Of a stretch of DNA of 64,000 nt, positions 9,127 to 16,801 are shown piece after piece. The stretch is from BRH-c25 sp035627615 (GTDB lineage Bacteria > Bacillota > Clostridia > Lutisporales > Lutisporaceae): assembly GCA_035627615.1 (NCBI GenBank), contig DASPLL010000017.1:62001-126000 (forward strand), written 5' to 3'. Positions within the stretch are counted from its first letter, which is position 1. Each line of letters opens with the position of its first letter. The notes beneath the pieces are model-generated. The model did no database searches. It worked only from the letters and a program-made list of their open reading frames with translations, and was not told the DNA's origin. The position numbers were made by a program, and so were the translations under genes.

Positions 9127-10047
9127 ATGAAGCTTGGAGTTATAATGGGGGGAGTATCTTCGGAATATGAAGTTTCCCTTAATACGGGTAAAGAAATAAT
9201 TGCAAACTTGGATGATAAAAAGTATGATATATATCCCATAGAAATAAAAAGCAAAAGAGAGCTTATAGATAAAGCTCAGGGCCTGGATTTTGCAATAATA
9301 GCCCTTCATGGAAAATTCGGAGAGGATGGGACGGTTCAGGGCACGCTTGATACTATGGGTATACCATATGCCGGCAGCGGCCTTACCTCAAGTGCCCTTT
9401 GCATGAATAAAGACCTGACAAAAAAACTACTGAGATATGAGGGCGTACAAACCCCGGACTGGTTAATTGTCCGGAATGCCGATGAGATAGAATATCACAA
9501 ACTTGAACAACTGGGATACCCTGTAGTTATTAAGCCTAATTCCGGAGGATCCAGTGTCGGGACCTCCATCGTTCATAGTCCGGAAGGAATATACTCCGCA
9601 GTAAAAGAAGCCCTGAGATTTGATAATGAGGTGATGCTCGAACAGTACATCAGAGGCGACGAAATAACATGCCCCATACTGGATGGCAAATTATTACCGG
9701 TCCTTTCAATTAAACCAAAAGCAGAATTTTTCAGTTACAGTTCAAAGTATGATGATGGGGGAGCGCAGGAAAATATTATTGAGCTTGAAAAGTGCCTTCA
9801 CCGACAAGTTGAGCAGTGTGCCAAAAAAAGCTACGAGGTCTTGAAATGCAGCGTATATGCCAGGGTTGACATGATATTAAGGAACGGCGCTGTTTATGTG
9901 CTTGAAGTCAATACCCTTCCGGGAATGACAAAAAACAGTCTGTTTCCCAAATCTGCAAAGGCAGCCGGGATATCATTCAAAAAGCTTATGGAATTGCTGA
10001 TCGAATATTCGCTGGATGCCAGAAAAAAAGAAGTCACCGGTTCCTGA
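9127..10047 (+). CDS. ddl: D-alanine--D-alanine ligase
   Basis: A 306-residue ATP-grasp enzyme that joins two D-alanines for peptidoglycan precursor synthesis in the cytoplasm. Start ATG 9127 follows TTGGAGGATTTT. Diagnostic segments are GGVSSEYEVSLNTG at the N-terminus, ALHGKFGEDGTVQG, the nucleotide loop KPNSGGSSVGTS, and the metal/substrate site VLEVNTLPGMT. Length is normal for the family. It follows a MocR-type regulator by 22 bp and is probably co-transcribed with it. A hairpin overlapping the stop codon ends the unit. Confidence 0.93.
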   Translation: MKLGVIMGGVSSEYEVSLNTGKEIIANLDDKKYDIYPIEIKSKRELIDKAQGLDFAIIALHGKFGEDGTVQGTLDTMGIPYAGSGLTSSALCMNKDLTKKLLRYEGVQTPDWLIVRNADEIEYHKLEQLGYPVVIKPNSGGSSVGTSIVHSPEGIYSAVKEALRFDNEVMLEQYIRGDEITCPILDGKLLPVLSIKPKAEFFSYSSKYDDGGAQENIIELEKCLHRQVEQCAKKSYEVLKCSVYARVDMILRNGAVYVLEVNTLPGMTKNSLFPKSAKAAGISFKKLMELLIEYSLDARKKEVTGS

Positions 10048-10067
10048 TACAGGAACCGGCGGCTTTT
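10037..10067 (+). terminator. Terminator of ddl
   Basis: A 9-bp GC-rich stem (CCGGTTCCT with AGGAACCGG) overlaps the ddl stop codon and is followed by CGGCTTTTATATTTTG. Confidence 0.75.
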
Positions 10068-10082
10068 ATATTTTGCAAGTAT

Positions 10083-10436
10083 CTACTCTTTCATATGATT
10101 ATCAAGCACTTTATCAATAATGGGCTGCCTATCTATATTCCGTTTTATCAGTATTTCTTCAACCAGATTCGCCCTGGCGCCGCTTTCTGCATCACCGGTC
10201 CTATCATTACATGCTTTTGTCAGTAGTTTTTCAAACTCATTTATCAGCGCTTCATTTTCAAATGTATTATAATGCATATCTGCCCCTTCACTTTTTAATC
10301 TTCTGGTTACGATTTCAATGTTCTCCGATAGTATCTGTGCCTTTTTTTCAACTTTCACTTTGGCTATTTTGATATAAATAAATATTGCCAGACCAAAGGC
10401 CACAATTACAAACAAACTCAGATAAGGACCGGTCAT
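10083..10436 (-). CDS. Single-pass membrane protein of unknown function
   Basis: About 117 residues from ATG 10436, which has GGAGG at suitable distance; a closer ATG at 10445 leaves no spacing. Residues ~5-25 form one membrane helix (LSLFVIVAFGLAIFIYI), followed by KIAKVKVEKK and a helical, charged cytoplasmic-type tail, possibly coiled coil, to the C-terminus. No family recognised. It converges on ddl and is divergent from rlmA. Confidence 0.6.
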   Translation of the reverse strand: MTGPYLSLFVIVAFGLAIFIYIKIAKVKVEKKAQILSENIEIVTRRLKSEGADMHYNTFENEALINEFEKLLTKACNDRTGDAESGARANLVEEILIKRNIDRQPIIDKVLDNHMKE

Positions 10437-10650
10437 ATGTCTCATACCTCCAATCAAGCTGCCGGTAGTATATTCTTAGTACTTTTTACCCTCAACAGTT
10501 TATCATACAACTCTTATTCAAGTCTTGTTATAAAGAGTCAGGCATTCTGCGCTGCATGCGGTACTTATGCTATAATATTTGTGTATCCTATAAAAATATT
10601 CCGGCGGAGGCATTATCACGGGCATTTTCTTTATACGTTTGAGGTAATAT

Positions 10651-10711
10651 AAGGTACAGAACAGGCTCTCAACTACCATTCCTGCTGTTGGGTTTTTTTG
10701 TACTGTACCTT
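10651..10711. repeat. Nested inverted repeat before the rRNA methyltransferase
   Basis: AAGGTACAG (10651-10659) and CTGTACCTT (10703-10711) are perfect inverted copies; inside them AACAG (10660-10664) and CTGTT (10685-10689) can also pair, followed by GGGTTTTTTT. The T-run inside the outer pair would suit an attenuator-like switch in the leader of the methyltransferase gene. The rest of the 10437-10748 gap shows no gene. Confidence 0.35.
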
Positions 10712-10748
10712 TTTCATTCCCATAATAAGAATAAACGAGGTGCATTAT

Positions 10749-11624
10749 ATGTCCAGAATTGATATTAAAGAAAGTATTGATATATTCCTTTGCCCTATCT
10801 GCGGCAAAAAAATGAAAGCTTATGGCTCAGGCAGAATTACCTGTAAAAACAAGCACAGTTTTGATCTGTCCAGGAATGGCTATGTTAATCTGTTATTAAG
10901 CCCAGCAAAGCTGGACTATGATAAAAATATGCTAAAATCAAGAAGCCTGATTTGCAGGAGCAATTTTTTCAGGCCGATGATAGACCAATTAAGCACACTG
11001 ATATTAAAGGAAAAGCAGAAGGAAAACACGGATATGCTTAAAATACTGGATGCCGGATGTGGTGAAGGCTCCCACCTGGCACAAATAACAGCTTCTATTT
11101 CCTCCAATTCGTCTATTAAAGCAAAAAGCTTTGGTATTGACATTTCCAAAGACGGTATACAGCTTGCTTCCAGAGATTATCCTGAGATCGTCTGGTGTGT
11201 TGCGGATCTTGCAAGGCTTCCTTTTACCGGCAAGCGATTTGATGTCATTTTGAGTATCTTATCCCCGTCCAATTATAAAGAGTTCAACAGGGTTATTTCC
11301 CATGATGGAATTCTTGTGAAAGTTATTCCCGGAAACAGCTACTTGAAAGAATTACGAATTCTTTTCTACGACAGGACAGATAAGGAAACATATTCAAACG
11401 ATAGAGTTATAGAGCATTTCAAAAGTAATTTTAATATTTTCAACATACAGCAGCTTCAGTACAACATGCCCATAGATAAAGGCAATCTTGTGCATCTTGT
11501 GAAAATGACCCCTCTGTCCTGGAGGGCGCCAAGTGAAAAGATTGAGAATATACTTAGTTCCGGTATTGATAATATAACTGTCGACTTGTCAATTATTGCC
11601 GGATCTAAGAAAAAATATCAATAA
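10749..11624 (+). CDS. rlmA: 23S rRNA (guanine-N1-)-methyltransferase, RlmA family
   Basis: A 291-residue protein from ATG 10749 behind CGAGGTG. The N-terminus has the zinc-binding module of this family (CPICGKKM, then ITCKNKHSFD and LSRNGYVNLL). Residues ~110-220 are a class I SAM-dependent methyltransferase: LDAGCGEGSHL (motif I), FGIDISKDGI (motif II), and a motif IV region ending ILSPSNYKEFNRV. The family methylates N1 of a guanine in 23S rRNA hairpin 35; whether this one acts at 745 or 748 cannot be told, and some relatives affect macrolide response. Confidence 0.87.
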   Translation: MSRIDIKESIDIFLCPICGKKMKAYGSGRITCKNKHSFDLSRNGYVNLLLSPAKLDYDKNMLKSRSLICRSNFFRPMIDQLSTLILKEKQKENTDMLKILDAGCGEGSHLAQITASISSNSSIKAKSFGIDISKDGIQLASRDYPEIVWCVADLARLPFTGKRFDVILSILSPSNYKEFNRVISHDGILVKVIPGNSYLKELRILFYDRTDKETYSNDRVIEHFKSNFNIFNIQQLQYNMPIDKGNLVHLVKMTPLSWRAPSEKIENILSSGIDNITVDLSIIAGSKKKYQ

Positions 11625-11700
11625 CCACTTCTGTTGAAAATGCATATAATAATATACATAGTTATTTGAGCAGATTATACCGGGCTTACCCAAAAAACTC

Positions 11701-11730
11701 ACTGAACTGCGGGCGGACCCGCAGTTCAGT
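11701..11730. terminator. Bidirectional terminator between rlmA and hsp20
   Basis: A perfect 13-bp stem (11701-11713 with 11718-11730, loop CGGA). On the minus strand it is followed by GAGTTTTTTGGG, so it terminates hsp20; on the plus strand TTCTTTTGC follows, serving rlmA more weakly. Confidence 0.85.
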
Positions 11731-11737
11731 TCTTTTG

Positions 11738-12190
11738 CTATTGTACCTCTATGCGGTTTTTCCTGTTTTCTCCCGATTCCTTCTTCGGAAGCACCATTGA
11801 CAGTACACCATTCTCGAACTTGGCAGAAATCTTATCCTCCACTACATTTTCAACATAGAAGCTTCTGCAGTAGCTGCCGCTTCTTCTCTCTTTTCTTATA
11901 TAGTTTTCCTTTTCTTCGTTGATCTCTTCATTCCTTGCTACGGATATTGTTAATCTGTCATTGTTAAGCTCGATATTTATTTCTTCCTTCTTTACTCCGG
12001 GCAGATCTGCTTCAACGATGTATTCCTTTTCGTTTTCCTTTATATCCACCTTTATCTGTGAGTCACCTGTAAACAACGCCGGCATGAATGAATCATCAAA
12101 GAAATTTTCAATAAAGCTGTCTATGTTGAAAACATCCTGGGATCTGTTCGCTAAACCCCTGCCTTTTCTGTTATATGGTACTAAGAACAT
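11738..12190 (-). CDS. Hsp20 / alpha-crystallin small heat-shock protein
   Basis: A 150-residue chaperone, start ATG 12190 behind GGAGGTGTTCTAT. The alpha-crystallin domain spans ~45-145: VEADLPGVKKEEI, LTISVARNEE, then FENGVLSMVLPKKE, which ends the domain. Such proteins bind unfolding proteins as oligomers without ATP. A near-perfect CtsR operator lies just upstream, so heat induction is very likely. It is a single-gene unit closed by a strong terminator. Confidence 0.93.
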   Translation of the reverse strand: MFLVPYNRKGRGLANRSQDVFNIDSFIENFFDDSFMPALFTGDSQIKVDIKENEKEYIVEADLPGVKKEEINIELNNDRLTISVARNEEINEEKENYIRKERRSGSYCRSFYVENVVEDKISAKFENGVLSMVLPKKESGENRKNRIEVQ

Positions 12191-12232
12191 ATAGAACACC
12201 TCCATTAAAATTCTAATATCAGGTCTTTTGAC

Positions 12233-12259
12233 TTTGACTTTCTTTGACCTTTGATTATA
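12233..12259 (-). promoter_or_regulatory. CtsR operator and -10 box of hsp20
   Basis: On the minus strand 12249-12233 reads GGTCAAAGAAAGTCAAA, which fits the CtsR heptad repeat RGTCAAANANRGTCAAA. A further GTCAAA half-site follows immediately. TATAAT (complement of 12254-12259) lies just upstream, so a bound repressor would cover the transcription start. Confidence 0.88.
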
Positions 12260-12418
12260 TTATTTATCTTTTTTTATTATATTTCAATCTTACAAAATTA
12301 TTATTATTGACAATATTAGTTCGTTATGGCTTAATATTTACATTTATATCCGTATACCTTAAAATATCTCTGCCTGACCATCCCCTATGCCCTCTGTCCA
12401 TATGTGAGGGGGATCAAT

Positions 12419-12574
12419 TCAAATACAAAGCCGCATCATAATCTGCCCCCGCAGATCATCTCCCACGTTTTCCTTTTCAAATTCCGAGAGCATATAGAAA
12501 AGCGCATCTTCGCCGCCATATTTTATAATATTTTCATAAGCGTTCCCGTTTGCTTTTATATAGTCAATTGTAGA
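12419..12574 (-). pseudogene. Fragment of an unidentified gene
   Basis: A minus-strand frame from 12574 to a TGA at 12419-12421 encodes about 51 residues with convincing protein composition: DYIKANGNAYENI, GGEDALFYMLSEFEK, then RGQIMMRLCI. A stop precedes it and there is no start codon or ribosome binding site. It looks like the C-terminal piece of a larger clostridial protein whose 5' part is gone. Family not recognised. The remainder of the gap (12260-12418 and 12575-12749) shows nothing I can support. Confidence 0.4.
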
Positions 12575-12749
12575 CTAGTCTTGTAAAGGGAGAAAATCTA
12601 TTTCAAGATGGTTGTTGTTAATGATTGGATTCAAAAAACTACAGCCGAAATGGAATTCATATCCCGGCTGTTATAATTAAAGGTGAAGGTACCTTCTTAT
12701 GTAAATAGGGGGCGAAACGTGAGGTTTCAGGACCTGCAGCACTCACTTA

Positions 12750-14237
12750 TTATTCAGCGATATCTATTACATTGTCCTGAATCAGCTCCACTGTAACTTT
12801 AACAATACCGGGATCAAATTGCGTACCTGAGCAATTTTTTAGTTCTTCTATAGTTTCAGATAGGTTTCTTTTTTTTGTGTATACTCTATCGGTAGTCATC
12901 GCATCAAGTGCATCAGCAACTGACAGAACTCTTGCCAACAGCGGTATTTCATTACCTTGCAAACCTTTTGGATAGCCCTTTCCATCATACCTTTCATGGT
13001 GATGCAAAACCACTGGGACAATGTCTTTAAACATGGATACTGCTGATAAAATCTGTGCTCCACGTTCAGGATGCTTTTTAATCTCTTCATACTGTTCTTT
13101 GCTGAGCTTTCCGTTTTTTTTCAATATTCCATCCTCTATGCCAATTTTGCCAACATCATGAAAAATACCACTATCCTTTATCAAATCAATTTGTATATCC
13201 GAAAGATTTAAAGCTTCAGCAATCTTTACAGCATACTCCGAGACCCTGTCCGAATGGCCTCCGGTATAATGGTCTTTGGCATCAATTGCCAGCCTGATTG
13301 TTTTCACAGTACACAAATACCATGCATCCATTTCTTCTTTTGTATGCTGCAATTCTCTATCTTTCATTTTAATAGTATTTTGCATTAAACCATTGGTAAT
13401 TGCACTGGCAGCAATAGCTGTATATATTGTAAGCTGCTGAATGCTGTCTTCATCGATAACCATATCCTTGAACTTTACATACAATACACCCAAAGTACCA
13501 TATATCTCGCTGGAAATAGGTATAAAAACACTATTCCCCATAATATCGATTTTTTTCTTCAGGCGTGCGTAACCAATATGTTCCAGGAAGTCATCACTGA
13601 TTGTATTAATACCATCCTCGTATATACCTATACCACTAAAAATAGTACCACCAACAATTTTATTTTCATAGTTGGCAATATTATCAACAATTACAAAAGC
13701 ATCTGAAGAGTTTATGATCTGAACCAACTTAATAAGAACATCTTTTATAGTTAGCTGCAAAGGCTGAATTCTATATATCCTGGGAACTGCATGTAAAATT
13801 TTGTTTAATCCATCTCTGGTCTTCTTTACTTTTTTCATCATATCTACTGCTTTTAGTGAGGATTTTATCAGAATCACCAGTTGATTATTGTCGCTGGATT
13901 TTTCACAATAAGCTGTTATATCCAATGTATCCATTATTTCCAATGCCGGAGCCTCTGCATATCCTGTTAATAATAAAATATATAAGTTCTTATCAAATTT
14001 CCTTACTTCTTCAACTACCCTATCTCCCCTCATTTCATCCATAAGATAGTCAAGAATCAATAAATCGTAATTATTCGCCTGCAGTTTTATTAACGCATTT
14101 TCTACAATTGTTTCACCTTCGACATTGTATCCGTATTTTCTCAAAACCTCTACTTTTTTGTCAACATATTTGGCATCATCATCAAGAAGTAATATTTTAT
14201 AGTCATAGTGGCTATTGTTTATATTACTAATTCTCAT
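12750..14237 (-). CDS. HD-GYP response regulator (REC-GAF-like-HD-GYP)
   Basis: A 495-residue protein from ATG 14237 behind CAGGGAG; it overlaps the kinase gene by 11 bp. Residues ~12-130 are a receiver domain with the acidic pocket LLLDDD and phospho-acceptor Asp63 in LILDYLMDEM. Residues ~150-290 resemble a GAF sensory domain. Residues ~305-490 are an HD-GYP phosphodiesterase: HSDRVSEYA, HDVGKIG, HPERG, HHHERYDGKGYP, DALDAMTTDR. HD-GYP domains hydrolyse cyclic di-GMP; all metal-ligand motifs seem present, so an active enzyme is expected. It is the cognate partner of the upstream histidine kinase. Confidence 0.92.
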   Translation of the reverse strand: MRISNINNSHYDYKILLLDDDAKYVDKKVEVLRKYGYNVEGETIVENALIKLQANNYDLLILDYLMDEMRGDRVVEEVRKFDKNLYILLLTGYAEAPALEIMDTLDITAYCEKSSDNNQLVILIKSSLKAVDMMKKVKKTRDGLNKILHAVPRIYRIQPLQLTIKDVLIKLVQIINSSDAFVIVDNIANYENKIVGGTIFSGIGIYEDGINTISDDFLEHIGYARLKKKIDIMGNSVFIPISSEIYGTLGVLYVKFKDMVIDEDSIQQLTIYTAIAASAITNGLMQNTIKMKDRELQHTKEEMDAWYLCTVKTIRLAIDAKDHYTGGHSDRVSEYAVKIAEALNLSDIQIDLIKDSGIFHDVGKIGIEDGILKKNGKLSKEQYEEIKKHPERGAQILSAVSMFKDIVPVVLHHHERYDGKGYPKGLQGNEIPLLARVLSVADALDAMTTDRVYTKKRNLSETIEELKNCSGTQFDPGIVKVTVELIQDNVIDIAE

Positions 14238-16260
14238 AATTCGTCTCCCTGTTAGCTGGTAAAGTAATACAAAATTCTGTTCCTTTTCCTTCCTCTGATA
14301 CAAAACTCAGACTTCCATTAAATTTGGTTTTTATAATGGAATTGGAAATATAAAGACCAATGCCTGTACCTTTATTTCCTTTTGTAGTAACCATTCTGTT
14401 GAATATTTTATCTTTGATATCCGGAGGGATGCCCATACCGAAATCTTGTACAACAATTTCTATACTTTGACCGTATTTCATGATAAAAAGATAAATTTGG
14501 CCATTTCCAGTTGCATATGCCTGAATCGCATTAGATATAAGAACATTCATAACCTGTATCAGGTATTCAATATCACCATTAATCTCATCGCAGTCAGACA
14601 TATTTGTATGAATATCAAGCTTACAACCATTCCTTTTCAATTCGTTAGACATCAGAATGTTTATACCCTTAGTCAAATTCTTGATTGTAAATTTTCCATC
14701 TGTAGGTCTGTCCAAATTAATGGAATGATTCTTCACCATACTGATAGTTGTATTTATATACTCCAGAGCATCTTTTAAATCTTTAACATTAACTTTTATT
14801 TCTCCCGCAATACTATGGTGATCTTCTCCAGTTACAGTATCAATATCAATTGATTGATCATATTCATTTGCAAGATTCTCTATACAAAAAGCAGCATCAG
14901 AGGCAGTTGATATAGGAGTCTTCAAACTATGAGCTATTCCGCCGATCAGTTGTCCAAGTGATACCATCCTTTCTTGTTGAATGAGCACCTCATGATTCTC
15001 TTTTATTTGCTTGATATGATTTTGAACTAACGCCTGTATTTTATTAAAAGCAAAAACTAAATCGGCTATTTCATCATTGGATGAAACAGGAAGCTTTCTG
15101 TCAAAAGTAATGTATTCACCAGATGCTATTTCATTCAAATTATTTGCTACAGTTAATATATCCTCCGACATTTCTTTTGATAAAAAATAAAGCACCGTCG
15201 AACAAAGCAATAAAATAAATGTAAAACTAATAGCATAAAAACCAACTAACTCTGTAGATGTAACATCGAACCTAATACCTACAATATAATTTCCGTCTGA
15301 GCCGCGTATATTCGATATAACCCCACGTATTTCTTTCGTAACATCATAAACATACCCACCGTTCTGTAATGACAGCTCCCATAAATATTCCAGGAAATAG
15401 CCTCCTAATTCCTCATTATCACTTGTAATAATACTTTTATCCGGGGCTATGATAAATCTCATATCTTGCGAGCTGCCAACATGCCTTACATTATATAGCA
15501 GTTCCCTGATCCTGTCAGGGGATAGTTCCTCTGCCTTAAAATCTGAAAATGTTTCGTTTAGCGCTGCCATATATCCTTCACTAATAAGATCGCCTTTATC
15601 TTCAATATTATTTGCATATCCGCTTAATGATGTAATGGATATAGCCACTATAAATACCGGCAGTATCTGAAGAAATAATTTGAATACCAATGGTAATCTT
15701 ATTCCCTCAATATTCACATCCGGTTCAAACTTCAGCAATAATCTTTTAAGGGAGCTCCGGGATATTACCAATGTTATAATAGATACCAATGTGGCAAATG
15801 AAATCACTAAAATAAACAGTCTGAAAAAAACAAGGAAGGAGGCTTTTTGAATGATAAATATAGGTAAAACAACTAATATTATAATAACTGCCGGAACAGC
15901 AACCTGTAAAATATAAAGCTGATAAGGCAGGTTTAATAATTTACGCTTCATTACTAATAAGTGTTCCGGTATATCACTCTTTGAATTACTTAAGGAAGCT
16001 TCAATCTCTTTTACTCCTCTAAGGCAAAAGAATATGATTAAATATCCAATCAACAAAGCTAATAATACTATAGTGACAAATTGCCCTGTATAACCTAATC
16101 CATGCAGTTCATCAATGTAAGAGTAACCTGGGGCATAGCTTAATAAATAGGGTACTAATTTATAGAAAGCAGCAGCCCCAAATAAACAAGCTGTAGAATA
16201 AGAAATAAAAATTTTAGCCATGATTTTGTCACGAAAATATTTTACAAAGAATGATATCAT
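14227..16260 (-). CDS. Membrane sensor histidine kinase
   Basis: 677 residues, ATG 16260 behind AGGGGATATG. The N-terminal ~195 residues hold four or so membrane helices, followed by another helix, an extracytoplasmic loop (~220-330) and a further helix, then HAMP (ILTVANNLNEIASGEY). The dimerisation helix has GGIAHSLKTP with the phospho-acceptor His near residue 445. The ATPase part has the N-box SNAIQAY, DFGMGIP and GTGIGLYIS. It should phosphorylate the HD-GYP regulator encoded immediately downstream, coupling an unknown signal to cyclic-di-GMP breakdown. The start lies opposite a divergent GGDEF gene about 540 bp away. Confidence 0.9.
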   Translation of the reverse strand: MISFFVKYFRDKIMAKIFISYSTACLFGAAAFYKLVPYLLSYAPGYSYIDELHGLGYTGQFVTIVLLALLIGYLIIFFCLRGVKEIEASLSNSKSDIPEHLLVMKRKLLNLPYQLYILQVAVPAVIIILVVLPIFIIQKASFLVFFRLFILVISFATLVSIITLVISRSSLKRLLLKFEPDVNIEGIRLPLVFKLFLQILPVFIVAISITSLSGYANNIEDKGDLISEGYMAALNETFSDFKAEELSPDRIRELLYNVRHVGSSQDMRFIIAPDKSIITSDNEELGGYFLEYLWELSLQNGGYVYDVTKEIRGVISNIRGSDGNYIVGIRFDVTSTELVGFYAISFTFILLLCSTVLYFLSKEMSEDILTVANNLNEIASGEYITFDRKLPVSSNDEIADLVFAFNKIQALVQNHIKQIKENHEVLIQQERMVSLGQLIGGIAHSLKTPISTASDAAFCIENLANEYDQSIDIDTVTGEDHHSIAGEIKVNVKDLKDALEYINTTISMVKNHSINLDRPTDGKFTIKNLTKGINILMSNELKRNGCKLDIHTNMSDCDEINGDIEYLIQVMNVLISNAIQAYATGNGQIYLFIMKYGQSIEIVVQDFGMGIPPDIKDKIFNRMVTTKGNKGTGIGLYISNSIIKTKFNGSLSFVSEEGKGTEFCITLPANRETNYEN

Positions 16261-16801
16261 ATTACATATCCCCTATACGTTATGTAAAAACTGTTCAGCA
16301 TTACTGTAAAATCACATTTTTGTAAGACCTTTATGCACTTTCATTTCTTCACCTTTTAATACATTATTCGATAGATTATCCCATATTCCTCCATAAACTA
16401 TAAAATTCTCTCTAGTATTCTTGTTATATGTTTTGCACTAAACATCTTACATTGAATTCAGATGTGCAAAACATTTTCCTTGATTCATATTTTGCAAAAA
16501 ATCCATATTTGATATTGCATAAGTAGATGCTTCTACTGCTTATGTAAATGATAATCTTTTTTGCAACATAAATAGTAAATATTGAATGTATACTTCAACA
16601 AAATATTATATAATACTTATAAGTATAATTCTGCATAATTTGACGAAGCTGGTTGAATAGAGTCATATATAACAGAAATCAGCAAGCACTAATATATACA
16701 ATTTGGAATTTGAACAGGTATGTGAGACAATGCAGTAGTACAAATTGCAAATTTACCGGTATTGCTGTAATAATATACTCAAAATATTAGGGGGCATTTA
16801 T
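16261..16801. other. Divergent intergenic region of two c-di-GMP loci
   Basis: The gap between the kinase and the GGDEF gene holds no open frame of note. It contains the conserved dyad element at 16426-16481, a second imperfect dyad CATAAGTAGA/TCTACTGCTTATG at about 16519-16545, and a TATAAT within 16605-16616 that may be a plus-strand -10 box for a long leader of the GGDEF gene. Confidence 0.5.
16426..16481 (+). repeat. Conserved dyad element, copy 1 (upstream of GGDEF gene)
   Basis: This 56-bp stretch is nearly identical to the reverse complement of 55806-55860; only about five positions differ. The core is GCACTAAACATCTTA followed by ATTGAATTCAGATGT and AAAACATTTTCCTT. Within it TTTTGCAC..ACATCT mirrors AGATGTGCAAAA, so it is a long dyad centred near TGAATTCA. 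It points toward the GGDEF gene that starts at 16802. Confidence 0.8.

Noticed and set aside
12660..12740. Possible c-di-GMP riboswitch near GAAACGTGAGGTTTC downstream of the HD-GYP gene.
   Set aside because: Neither GEMM class core is present, and the place is 3' of the gene, not a leader.
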